Source: Pseudonocardia sp. (GTDB lineage Bacteria > Actinomycetota > Actinomycetes > Mycobacteriales > Pseudonocardiaceae). Taken from it: 61,481 bases of DNA. The translations under genes were made by a program, and so were the position numbers. The DNA lies in the NCBI RefSeq assembly GCF_025965585.1, contig NZ_JAOPWR010000120.1, forward strand, positions 1 through 61,481, read 5' to 3'. Below the pieces are notes generated by a model. It had not been told where the DNA came from. It did not search any database and worked only from the letters and a program-made list of their open reading frames with translations. Positions 28,505 through 35,637 of the stretch are shown one piece after another. Every line of letters starts with the position of its first letter. Position 1 is the first letter of the stretch.

Positions 28505-29413
28505 TCAGGGCAGGAGAAGCAGCACCGTAGGCAGCGCCACCAGTCCGGTCGCGGCCAGCCGCACCAGCAGCTGCAGCGCGAACGGCAGCGGCGCGGGCGG
28601 GTCGGTGATCCGCTTGAGCCGGTGGTCCAGCGCCGCGGTGAACGAGCTCAGCGCGGCGGCCGGGGCCGTCCCGCCCATCGACCGCAGCGCACCCGTCAGC
28701 TGCGTGCGGGCCACCCGGCAGGCGGCCACGTCGTCGGCCCGCATCTCGATGAGCGCGGCCACGGCGACCTGGGCGCACACCATCCCGCGGACGAACGGCG
28801 CGGTGGCCCCCCACGCGACGAACGGCAGCACGACGAGGTCGTGGCGTTCCCGCAGGTGGGCCCGCTCGTGGGCGAGCACCGCCCGGACCCCCTCGGCGTC
28901 GAGCGCGTCCAGCACGCCGGCCGAGAGCACGAGCCGCGAGCGTAGGCCGGGCAGGCAGTACGCGACCGGAACGGGGTGGTCGAGCACGTGGGCTCCGGGC
29001 GCGGCCGGCCAGGGGGTGCCGAGCAGGTCGAGCAGGTCACGGTGGCGTGCACGCACCCGCAGGGTGCGGTACCAGACCACGACGAGCACCCCGATCAGCC
29101 GCAACGCCAGCGCGACGGCCAGCAGGAGCGCGACGACGTGGAAGAACCCGAGCCCGCGCGGGAGCCGAAGCTCCAGCAGGGGGCGCACGAGCGCGGGAAC
29201 GGCCTCGGCCAAGGACGACCCGAGCGGCGCGACGCCGTAGACGAGGCCGGCACCCAGCAGCGCCAAGCCGCCGGAGAGGCCGACCGCCTGCCACGCGAGC
29301 AGCCCGCCGACGGGGTCGCGGGCGGGCCAGTCGGCACGGGCGAGCACACGGCTGACCGGCTCGGCGAGTGCCACGCCGAGCACCAGCAGCCCCAGCGCGA
29401 ACAGCTCCATCAC
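28505..29413 (-). CDS. M56-family membrane metalloprotease
   Basis: A 302-aa BlaR1/MecR1-like membrane zinc protease. Transmembrane helices lie at ~2-20, ~38-62, ~92-116, ~193-212 and ~283-302; the catalytic HERAH is at 182-186 with a candidate third ligand in EMRADD (Glu223). It ends after the protease part and lacks the extracellular penicillin-binding sensor of true BlaR1. It begins 11 bases past the blaI-like stop, so protease and repressor form a pair. Start is GTG 29413 or ATG 29410. Confidence 0.9.
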   Translation of the reverse strand: MMELFALGLLVLGVALAEPVSRVLARADWPARDPVGGLLAWQAVGLSGGLALLGAGLVYGVAPLGSSLAEAVPALVRPLLELRLPRGLGFFHVVALLLAVALALRLIGVLVVVWYRTLRVRARHRDLLDLLGTPWPAAPGAHVLDHPVPVAYCLPGLRSRLVLSAGVLDALDAEGVRAVLAHERAHLRERHDLVVLPFVAWGATAPFVRGMVCAQVAVAALIEMRADDVAACRVARTQLTGALRSMGGTAPAAALSSFTAALDHRLKRITDPPAPLPFALQLLVRLAATGLVALPTVLLLLP

Positions 29414-29424
29414 ATGAGGATGTC

Positions 29425-29766
29425 TCAGTCCAGCATGTCCCGCAGGGATTCGCGCTCGTCAGCGGGGATCGACCCCAGGAAACGGGCGAGCGCGGCCCCG
29501 CGGTCGGGCGCGGCGTCGAGCGCGTCGCGCATCAGCTCGGCGACGTGGTCCTCACGGCTGGCGGTGGGGCGGTACCGGTGGGCCCGGCCCGCCCGCTCGC
29601 GGCTGACGAGCCCCTTGCGCTCGAGCCTGCCCAGCACGGTGAGCACCGTGGTGGTGGCGAGGTCCCGGCCGGCGAGCGCGTCCTGCACGTCGCGGGCGGT
29701 GACGGGTGCTGATGCCGACCACAGGGTCTCCATCACGGCGCGTTCAAGCTCACCCAGGGTCGGCAC
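29425..29766 (-). CDS. BlaI/MecI-family transcriptional repressor
   Basis: A 113-aa winged-helix repressor: LGELERAVMETLWSASAPVTARDVQDALAG, TTTVLTVLGRLERKGLVSRERAGRAHRYRPTASREDHVAELM. The C-terminal helices give dimerisation and the site cut when a BlaR1-like protease signals. An operator-like inverted repeat lies 8 bases upstream of the start, so autoregulation of this gene and the M56 gene is likely. In mycobacteria a similar pair controls beta-lactamase and ATP synthase genes. Confidence 0.93.
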   Translation of the reverse strand: MPTLGELERAVMETLWSASAPVTARDVQDALAGRDLATTTVLTVLGRLERKGLVSRERAGRAHRYRPTASREDHVAELMRDALDAAPDRGAALARFLGSIPADERESLRDMLD

Positions 29767-29773
29767 GAAGCGA

Positions 29774-29790
29774 TTCTACATGAAGTAGAA
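29774..29790. promoter_or_regulatory. BlaI-type operator TTCTAC-N5-GTAGAA
   Basis: A perfect 6-bp inverted repeat with 5-base centre just upstream of the blaI-like start. The TAC...GTA arms resemble the TACTACA/TGTAGTA core of known BlaI/MecI sites. Confidence 0.7.
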
Positions 29791-29815
29791 CCCTTGCTGC
29801 CACCACTTCGATGAT

Positions 29816-29855
29816 GAACCTGCATTCAGCGAACCTGCATTCAGCGAACCTGCAC
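29816..29855. repeat. 15-bp tandem repeat at the L,D-transpeptidase 3' end
   Basis: Exact copies at 29816-29830 and 29831-29845 and ten bases of a third (29846-29855). The last codons and stop of the transpeptidase gene are repeated, so extra in-frame TGA codons follow the true stop. Confidence 0.8.
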
Positions 29856-30422
29856 CTGGTCGCCCACCTGGAGGAAGTTGAACCAGGCGACGGCGTTGTC
29901 GTGGGTGAGCTTCACGCACCCGCCGGAGTAGGTGTCCTGCGGGCCCTCGTGGAAGGCGATGCCCCCGTCGGCGAAGAACACCGAGTACGGCATCTGCGTG
30001 AGGTACTCGCGGCTCGTGTACTGCTCGGCCTTCCACTGGACGTGGAACGTGCCACGCGGCGTCGGGTCCTGGGGGTCGCCGGGCATGATCGACACGGGCC
30101 CGCGGACCACCGACCCCTTGTCGATCAGCCAGGCCAGCCGGGCGTCGAGGTCGACGCAGGCCCGGGCCGAGCTGGTGCAGGGCGTGCCGGTGACGAGGGC
30201 GCCAGACGGGACATCGACGGCCCGGTTGGTCCCGCCCTCCCCTCCCGGCGGAGGAGGCGGGGAGGCGGGTGCGGCCGCGGCCGGCGAGGCTCCCGGGGAC
30301 GGCTCGGCGGCGTCACTGACGCCTGCCAGTACCGTTCCGGCGATCACGGCCAGCGTCAGACCGGCCGCGGCGATCATCGCGGCACGGGGTGCACGGCGTG
30401 CAGCCCGGGCATGTACTCCCAC
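29841..30422 (-). CDS. L,D-transpeptidase (YkuD) with signal anchor
   Basis: A 193-aa secreted or membrane-anchored protein that would form 3-3 peptidoglycan cross-links. Signal segment at ~12-38 (AMIAAAGLTLAVIAGTVLAG), a Pro/Ala linker at 40-65, then the YkuD domain. The catalytic region reads AFHEG (His158) and SGGCVKL with Cys169; the canonical SHGC has His where Gly167 stands here. AGAGGAGAGA lies 5 bases before the GTG at 30422, which decides the start over an upstream in-frame ATG. Confidence 0.88.
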   Translation of the reverse strand: MGVHARAARRAPRAAMIAAAGLTLAVIAGTVLAGVSDAAEPSPGASPAAAAPASPPPPPGGEGGTNRAVDVPSGALVTGTPCTSSARACVDLDARLAWLIDKGSVVRGPVSIMPGDPQDPTPRGTFHVQWKAEQYTSREYLTQMPYSVFFADGGIAFHEGPQDTYSGGCVKLTHDNAVAWFNFLQVGDQVQVR

Positions 30423-30531
30423 GAACGTCTCTCCTCTTTCCGTCCCCCGCGGACCAGAACGAGGATGTGAACCAGAGGTGACGGGCCGTCGTTGCCCATT
30501 CACCCGCTGTGGTCACGCCGCCCGGTCGCGG

Positions 30532-31257
30532 TCACCGTCCGGTGAACACCGGGCTGCGCCGTTCGGCGCGGGCGTGCTGTCCCTCGACCAGGTCGGCGCT
30601 CTCCCAGCACGCCTCAAAGGCCGTGACCAGCGCCGGATCGTCGGCGGGGAGGTCGGTGCGGTCCAGCGCCAGCTTGTTGTACGTGAGGGTGAGGGGTGCC
30701 AGCGTCGCGATCTCGGCGGCCAGCTCGAGTGCCACGGCGCGGTCGCCGAGCCGGTCGACGAGACCGCGCGCGTGGGCCAGCGCGACGTCCACCTGGGCGC
30801 ACGCGAGCAGCAGCGACCGCGCCGTGCCGCCGCCGGCGACCTGGGCGAGGCGGTGCACAGTCCACGGGTCCACGGCCAGCGCGATCCGGGCCGTGGGCAC
30901 CCCGAAGACGGCCTCCGGCGCCCCGACCCGCAGGTCGCAGGCGATGGCCAGCTGGGTGCCGGCCCCGATCGCGGGCCCGTTGACGGCGGCGATCACCGGC
31001 ACCGGCGCGTCGGTGACGGCGTGCAGCGCGGCGTAGAGGGCATCGCGGAAGCCGTCGGTGTAGACCTCGCCGAAGTCGGCGCCGGAGCAGAAGCTCGAGC
31101 CCGACCCCGTGATGACGACGGCGCGCGCCCCGTCGGCCAGCACCGATCCGACGGCGTCGACGATCGCCCCGCACAGCGCGACGTTGAGGGCGTTGCGCCG
31201 CTCCGGGCGGTCGAGCTCGATCAGCCCGACGCCGTCCGTCACCGACACGTTGATCAA
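30532..31257 (-). CDS. enoyl-CoA hydratase/isomerase family protein
   Basis: A 241-aa crotonase-fold protein. The oxyanion-hole segments are GSSFCSGADFGEVY and VNGPAIGAGTQLAIACDLRV. The acidic catalytic position of hydratases (Glu in ...GVPEA) is replaced by GVPTARIALAVDPW, so the reaction is open. The TTG start at 31257 is backed by GGAGGGAG 6 bases upstream. It is divergent from the MFS gene; the 251-base gap holds a GCCGCCCG-GCC-CGGGCGGC hairpin (31276-31294). Confidence 0.88.
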   Translation of the reverse strand: MINVSVTDGVGLIELDRPERRNALNVALCGAIVDAVGSVLADGARAVVITGSGSSFCSGADFGEVYTDGFRDALYAALHAVTDAPVPVIAAVNGPAIGAGTQLAIACDLRVGAPEAVFGVPTARIALAVDPWTVHRLAQVAGGGTARSLLLACAQVDVALAHARGLVDRLGDRAVALELAAEIATLAPLTLTYNKLALDRTDLPADDPALVTAFEACWESADLVEGQHARAERRSPVFTGR

Positions 31258-31433
31258 CTGCTGCTCCCTCCGCGGGCCGCCCGGCCCGGGCGGCGTGATG
31301 ATCGCCGAGGTTACGGGTCAACCCCGGGGCGACGAGGACCGCTCCGCGCAGGCGTCGTTGGACGTCGCGTGGCTGCCGCCGGCGACGCGGGTGCGCGGCC
31401 GACGGGAGGAGGGCAGCCGTCGGGCTCGGATGC

Positions 31434-31462
31434 TTCACCGGCCGATTGCGCGGGCCTACAGT
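31434..31462 (+). promoter_or_regulatory. promoter of the MFS gene
   Basis: TTCACC (31434-31439), 17-base spacer, TACAGT (31457-31462), 46 bases upstream of the GTG start. Sequence match only. Confidence 0.4.
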
Positions 31463-31508
31463 GCCCCGGTCGCGGGCTCACCCGTGGCGGACGCGAGGGG
31501 GTATTGAC

Positions 31509-32978
31509 GTGGCCGAAGCCGGCGAGCTGCGGATGGGCACGGCGGCGGGGCGGTGGGTGCTCCTCACCACCGTGCTGGGCTCCGGGATGGTGATGATCGA
31601 CGGCACGGTCGTCAACGTGGCGCTGGTACGGATCGGCGACGACCTGGGCGCCGGGTTCGCCGACCTGCAGTGGACGGTCAACGGCTACACGCTCACCCTC
31701 GCCTCGCTGATCCTGCTGGGCGGTTCGCTGGCCGATCACCTCGGCCGGCGCCGGGTCTTCGTCATCGGCGTCGTGTGGTTCGCGCTGGCGTCGCTGCTGT
31801 GCGGGCTCGCCCCGAACATCGAGATCCTCATCGCCGCCCGTGCGCTGCAGGGCGTTGGCGGGGCACTGCTGACGCCGGGCAGCCTCGCGCTGATCTCCGC
31901 GTCGTTCCACGGGCCCGACCGTTCCGCCGCGATCGGCGCGTGGTCCGGGCTGGGCGGCATCGCCGGGGCGATCGGCCCGTTCCTCGGCGGCTTCCTCGTG
32001 GAGTGGACGTGGCGGGCGGTGTTCCTCATCAACCTGCCGATCGCCGCGGTGGTCGTGGCGGTGGCGGTCAAGCACGTGCCCGAGAGCCGCGACGTCGAGT
32101 CGGCACCCGGCCTGGACGTCGCGGGCACCGTGCTGGCCGCACTGGGCCTCGGCGCCCTGACCTACGGGCTCACCGGGCTGGGGTCCCGCGGCCCCGCGCC
32201 CGACCTGCTCGCGGCCCTGGCGGTCGGCGTGGTGGCGCTGGCGGGGTTCGTCCTCGTCGAACGGCGCTCGTCGCACCCCCTGGTGCCACCCGCGTTGTTC
32301 CGCAACCCGGTGTTCAGCGCCGCCAACGCCGCCACGCTGCTGATCTACGGCGCGCTCGGCGTCGTGTTCGTCCTGCTCGTGCTGCAACTGCAGACGGTGG
32401 CGGGGTTCAGCCCGCTCGAGGCGGGGACCTCCCTGTTGCCGGTGACGGTGCTGATGCTGCTGTTCTCCGCCCGCGCGGGGGCGCTGGCCGCGCGGATCGG
32501 CCCGCGGCTGCCGATGACGATCGGCCCGCTGGTCAGCGCGTGTGGGCTGCTGCTGATGCTGCGGATCGGTCCGGGCGCCTCGTGGGTCACCGACGTGCTG
32601 CCCGCGGTGCTGGTGTTCGGCGCCGGCCTGACCGTCACCGTCTCGCCGCTGACGGCCACCGTGCTCGACGCCGCCCCCGACCGGTTCGCCGGGTCGGCGT
32701 CGGGCGTCAACAACGCGGTGGCGCGGGCGGCCGGGCTGCTGTCGGTGGCCGTCGTGCCGGGGGTCGCGGGGATCGCCGGGGAGGACTACACCCGGCCGGA
32801 CGCGTTCGCCGCGGGCTTCCGCACGTCGATGTTCATCAGCGCCGGGCTGCTGGTGCTGGCGTCGCTGGTGTCGTTCGTGTTCATCCGCCGCCCGCGGACC
32901 CCCGCCCCGGAGCGGATGAGGATCGAGGAGTGCCTGCACTGCGACGTGACGAGCCCCCAGGTCCACCCGAACGCCTGA
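31509..32978 (+). CDS. MFS drug:H+ antiporter, DHA2 (14-helix) family
   Basis: A 489-aa exporter of the EmrB/QacA type with about 14 hydrophobic helices. DHA2 signatures: GSGMVMIDGTVVNVALVRIGDDL (helix 1, motif D1), GGSLADHLGRRRVF (motif A) and GIAGAIGPFLGGFLVE (motif C of antiporters). The C-terminal tail carries two Cys and two His (EECLHCDVTSPQVH). The substrate is unknown. The GTG start at 31509 has GAGGGGG upstream. Confidence 0.92.
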   Translation: MAEAGELRMGTAAGRWVLLTTVLGSGMVMIDGTVVNVALVRIGDDLGAGFADLQWTVNGYTLTLASLILLGGSLADHLGRRRVFVIGVVWFALASLLCGLAPNIEILIAARALQGVGGALLTPGSLALISASFHGPDRSAAIGAWSGLGGIAGAIGPFLGGFLVEWTWRAVFLINLPIAAVVVAVAVKHVPESRDVESAPGLDVAGTVLAALGLGALTYGLTGLGSRGPAPDLLAALAVGVVALAGFVLVERRSSHPLVPPALFRNPVFSAANAATLLIYGALGVVFVLLVLQLQTVAGFSPLEAGTSLLPVTVLMLLFSARAGALAARIGPRLPMTIGPLVSACGLLLMLRIGPGASWVTDVLPAVLVFGAGLTVTVSPLTATVLDAAPDRFAGSASGVNNAVARAAGLLSVAVVPGVAGIAGEDYTRPDAFAAGFRTSMFISAGLLVLASLVSFVFIRRPRTPAPERMRIEECLHCDVTSPQVHPNA

Positions 32979-32991
32979 GGGCGCCCCGACC

Positions 32992-33032
32992 CGGCGAACG
33001 AGACCCTCGCCGGACGGGGGTGCCGCTCGCCG
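32992..33032. repeat. palindromic repeat family B, copy 1
   Basis: Imperfect 15-bp arms (32992-33006 and 33018-33032, 12 of 15 paired) ending GGGTGCCGCTCGCCG. It lies between the convergent MFS and F420-oxidoreductase stops. Related sequences lie at 35535, 44623 and 56953. Confidence 0.65.
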
Positions 33033-33038
33033 CACGGA

Positions 33039-33890
33039 TCATCGCCGCACGGGTGAGAGGCCCAGGGCCTTCGCGATCTCGCGCATCGCGGGCAGCGGGT
33101 CCGCGTTGTCGGCGGTCAGGACCTGCGCGCAGACGTGGTCGGCGCCCGCCTCGAGGTGGGCGTTCAGACCGGCCGCCAGCGCCGCGGCGTCGCCGTGCAC
33201 GGCGAGGGCGTCGATCAGTGCGTCGCTGCCGCCGTCGGCGAAGTCCTCGTCGGTCCAGCCGAGGCGCTCGAGGTTGGCGACGTAGTTGCGCAGGTGCAGG
33301 TAGGGCCGGTCCACGGGCGGGCGCCCGATCGCGCGGGCCTTCTCCGGGTCGGTCTCCAGCACCACCTTCTGCTCCGGGGCGAGCAGGACGCCGGGCCCGA
33401 CGAGCTCACGGGCCCACCTGGTGTGCTCGGGCGTCGTCAGGTACGGGTGCGCGCCCGCGGTGCGCGCGGCGGCGATCTTCAGCACCTTCGGGCCCAGCGC
33501 GGCCAGCACCCGGCCGTCCTTGGGCACGCGCGCCGCGTCGAGCGCGTCGAGGTACGCCACGATCGTCTGTAAGGGGCTGCGGTACTCCTTCACCGCCTCC
33601 GGGTGCCCGATGCCGACACCGAGCAGGAACCGGCCGGGGTGGGCCTTCTCGATGCGGTGGTAGGAGGGCGCCACCTCCTCGGCGGGAGTGGTCCACATGT
33701 TGACGATGCCCGTGGCAACGGCGATGTGGTCGGTGGCGTCGAGCAGCGACTCGGCGAGCCGCAGGTCTCCGGGGGGAGAGCCGCCGATCCAGACGGCGCC
33801 GAAGCCCAGCGCCTCGATCTCGCGTGCCACGTCGGGCGTGAGCGCGCTCGCGTGCCGCCAGATGCCGTACTTCCCGAGTTCGACCGTCAT
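33039..33890 (-). CDS. LLM-class F420-dependent oxidoreductase
   Basis: A 283-aa luciferase-like TIM-barrel protein, most like the TIGR03620 group. Seen: LGKYGIWRHASALTPDVAREIEALGFGAVWIGGSPPGDL at the N-terminus, ATGIVNMWTTPAEEVAPSYHRIEKAHPGRFLLGVGIGHPEAV and RVLAALGPKVLKIAAARTAGAHPYLTTPEHT. The cofactor F420 is expected from family and phylum; the substrate is unknown. ATG start at 33890. Confidence 0.9.
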   Translation of the reverse strand: MTVELGKYGIWRHASALTPDVAREIEALGFGAVWIGGSPPGDLRLAESLLDATDHIAVATGIVNMWTTPAEEVAPSYHRIEKAHPGRFLLGVGIGHPEAVKEYRSPLQTIVAYLDALDAARVPKDGRVLAALGPKVLKIAAARTAGAHPYLTTPEHTRWARELVGPGVLLAPEQKVVLETDPEKARAIGRPPVDRPYLHLRNYVANLERLGWTDEDFADGGSDALIDALAVHGDAAALAAGLNAHLEAGADHVCAQVLTADNADPLPAMREIAKALGLSPVRR

Positions 33891-33956
33891 GAACCGAGCA
33901 ACGCGGGCGCCGTCGCCGCGCATTCCGGCTCGCGCGCCGCTGTCGGTGGGCCCGCA

Positions 33957-33962
33957 TAGGGT
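33957..33962 (+). promoter_or_regulatory. -10 box TAGGGT of the CrtU-like gene
   Basis: TAGGGT 7 bases before the GTG at 33970; leaderless start predicted. Confidence 0.5.
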
Positions 33963-33969
33963 CGGCGTC

Positions 33970-35520
33970 GTGAGCCGTGACCTGACCTCGCGCGCCGCTC
34001 CCCTGCGGATGCGGCCCCGTGTGCTCGTGCCCGCAGACCCGCGGCTGCCCCGCGAGGCCCCTCCCGGCACCGGGGCCGTGGTCGTGGGCGGCGGCATCGC
34101 CGGGGTCAGCGCGGCGGTGGTGCTGGCCGAACGCGGCGTCGACGTCACGCTGCTGGAGGCCGCGCCCACCCTCGGCGGGCGGCTGGGCGCCTGGCCCCAC
34201 ACGCTGCCCGACGGCACCGAGCAGGTTGTCGAGCACGGGTTCCACGCGTTCTTCCGGCACTACTACACGTGGCGCGCGATCCTGCGGCGCGCCGATCCGC
34301 AGCTGGGGTTCCTCAAGCCCGTCGGCGGCTACCCGGTGATCTCCCGCGACTGGCCGCCGGAGGACCTCACCGGCCTGCCCGGGGCGCCGCCGCTCAACCT
34401 GCTGGCGCTGTTCGCCCGCTCGCCCAGCCTGGGGCTCCGTGACGTGCTGGGCTCCGACCAGGCGCTCGCCGCGCAGCTGCTGGCCTACGACCGCGACGCC
34501 ACCACCGCCGCGTTCGACGCGATGCCCGCCGCCGACTTCCTGGCCGCGCTGGGCATGTCCGACCGTGCGCAGGCGATGCTGTTCGAGGCGTTCGCGCGGT
34601 CGTTCTTCGCGCAGCCGGGGGCGCTCTCGGCCGGCGAGCTGGTGGCGATGTTCCACTACTACTTCCTCGGCAACCCCGAGGGCATCGGCTTCGACTGCCC
34701 CGACACCGACTACCTGACCTGCATCTGGGCGCCGTTCGCCGCATACCTGGAGAAGCACGGGGCGCAGGTCCGCACGTCCACCCGGGCGCTCTCGATCGCC
34801 CCCGACGGGCACGGCTGGCGCGTCGAGCCCGACGACGGGCCGTCGCTCGTCACCCGGCATCTGGTGCTGGCCACTGACCCGGGCGCGCTGCGCGACCTCG
34901 TCGCCCTCTCCCCCGAGGTCGAGGCCGTCGCGCCCCGGCTGGCACGCAGGTCCGCCGCAGTGCACGTGGCGCCCCCGTTCGCCGTCACCCGGCTGTGGCT
35001 CGACCGCGACGTCGCCGCCGAGCGCGCCACGTTCAACGCGGTCAGCCGCGAACCCACGCTCGACTCGGTCACCGTCTACTCGCGGCTGGAGCGCCCGTCG
35101 GCGGAGTGGGCGGCGCGCACCGGCGGATCGGTGGTCGAGCTGCACTCCTACGCCTGCACCGCCGCGGGAGTCGACGAGGCCACGGCCCGGATGCGCGTCG
35201 AGCTCGCGGCGCTGTGGCCCGAGACGGCCGGCGCGCAGGTCGTGCACCTGCAGCAGCGGATGGAGGCCACCGCGCCCACGTTCCCGCCGGGCAGCGCCGG
35301 CACCCGCCCCACGGTCACGGGCGACGCGCGCGGCATCCGGATCGCGGGCGACCACGTCGACACCCCGTTCCTGACCGGCCTCATGGAGCGCGCCTCGGCC
35401 ACCGGTGTCCTCGCCGCGAACGACGTCCTCGCCGAGGTGGGCGCGGGCCCGGAGCCGATCATGGGCATCCCGCAGCGTGGCCTGCTGGCAGGGCTCCTCC
35501 CGTCCCGCCGCCGGAGCTGA
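33970..35520 (+). CDS. FAD-dependent oxidoreductase, CrtU/phytoene-desaturase-like
   Basis: A 516-aa amine-oxidase-fold flavoprotein. The dinucleotide motif is AVVVGGGIAGVSAAVVLAERGVDVTLLEA at ~36-65, followed by GGRLGAWPHTLPDGTEQVVEHGFHAFFRHYY, typical of isorenieratene-synthase/carotene-desaturase relatives. C-terminal GIRIAGDHVDTPFLTGLMERASATGVLAAN is the second FAD-binding segment. No other carotenoid gene is nearby, so the substrate may not be a carotenoid. Start by -10 spacing; divergent from the F420 gene. Confidence 0.87.
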   Translation: MSRDLTSRAAPLRMRPRVLVPADPRLPREAPPGTGAVVVGGGIAGVSAAVVLAERGVDVTLLEAAPTLGGRLGAWPHTLPDGTEQVVEHGFHAFFRHYYTWRAILRRADPQLGFLKPVGGYPVISRDWPPEDLTGLPGAPPLNLLALFARSPSLGLRDVLGSDQALAAQLLAYDRDATTAAFDAMPAADFLAALGMSDRAQAMLFEAFARSFFAQPGALSAGELVAMFHYYFLGNPEGIGFDCPDTDYLTCIWAPFAAYLEKHGAQVRTSTRALSIAPDGHGWRVEPDDGPSLVTRHLVLATDPGALRDLVALSPEVEAVAPRLARRSAAVHVAPPFAVTRLWLDRDVAAERATFNAVSREPTLDSVTVYSRLERPSAEWAARTGGSVVELHSYACTAAGVDEATARMRVELAALWPETAGAQVVHLQQRMEATAPTFPPGSAGTRPTVTGDARGIRIAGDHVDTPFLTGLMERASATGVLAANDVLAEVGAGPEPIMGIPQRGLLAGLLPSRRRS

Positions 35521-35534
35521 CGTGCCCACCTGGG

Positions 35535-35587
35535 CCGGCTACCGGCACGTCCGTCGCACAGGTCCCGACGAGAGTGCCGTTCGCCGG
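35535..35587. repeat. palindromic repeat family B, copy 2 (degenerate)
   Basis: 21-bp arms at 35535-35555 and 35567-35587 match at about 16 positions; the right arm contains GAGTGCCGTTCGCCGG, close to the other family B copies. It sits in the gap between two same-strand genes. Confidence 0.5.
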
Positions 35588-35637
35588 GTCGGGTGGGGCA
35601 CGTGCACGGCGACCCGCGGTCGGGGTGGGTCCCAGCG

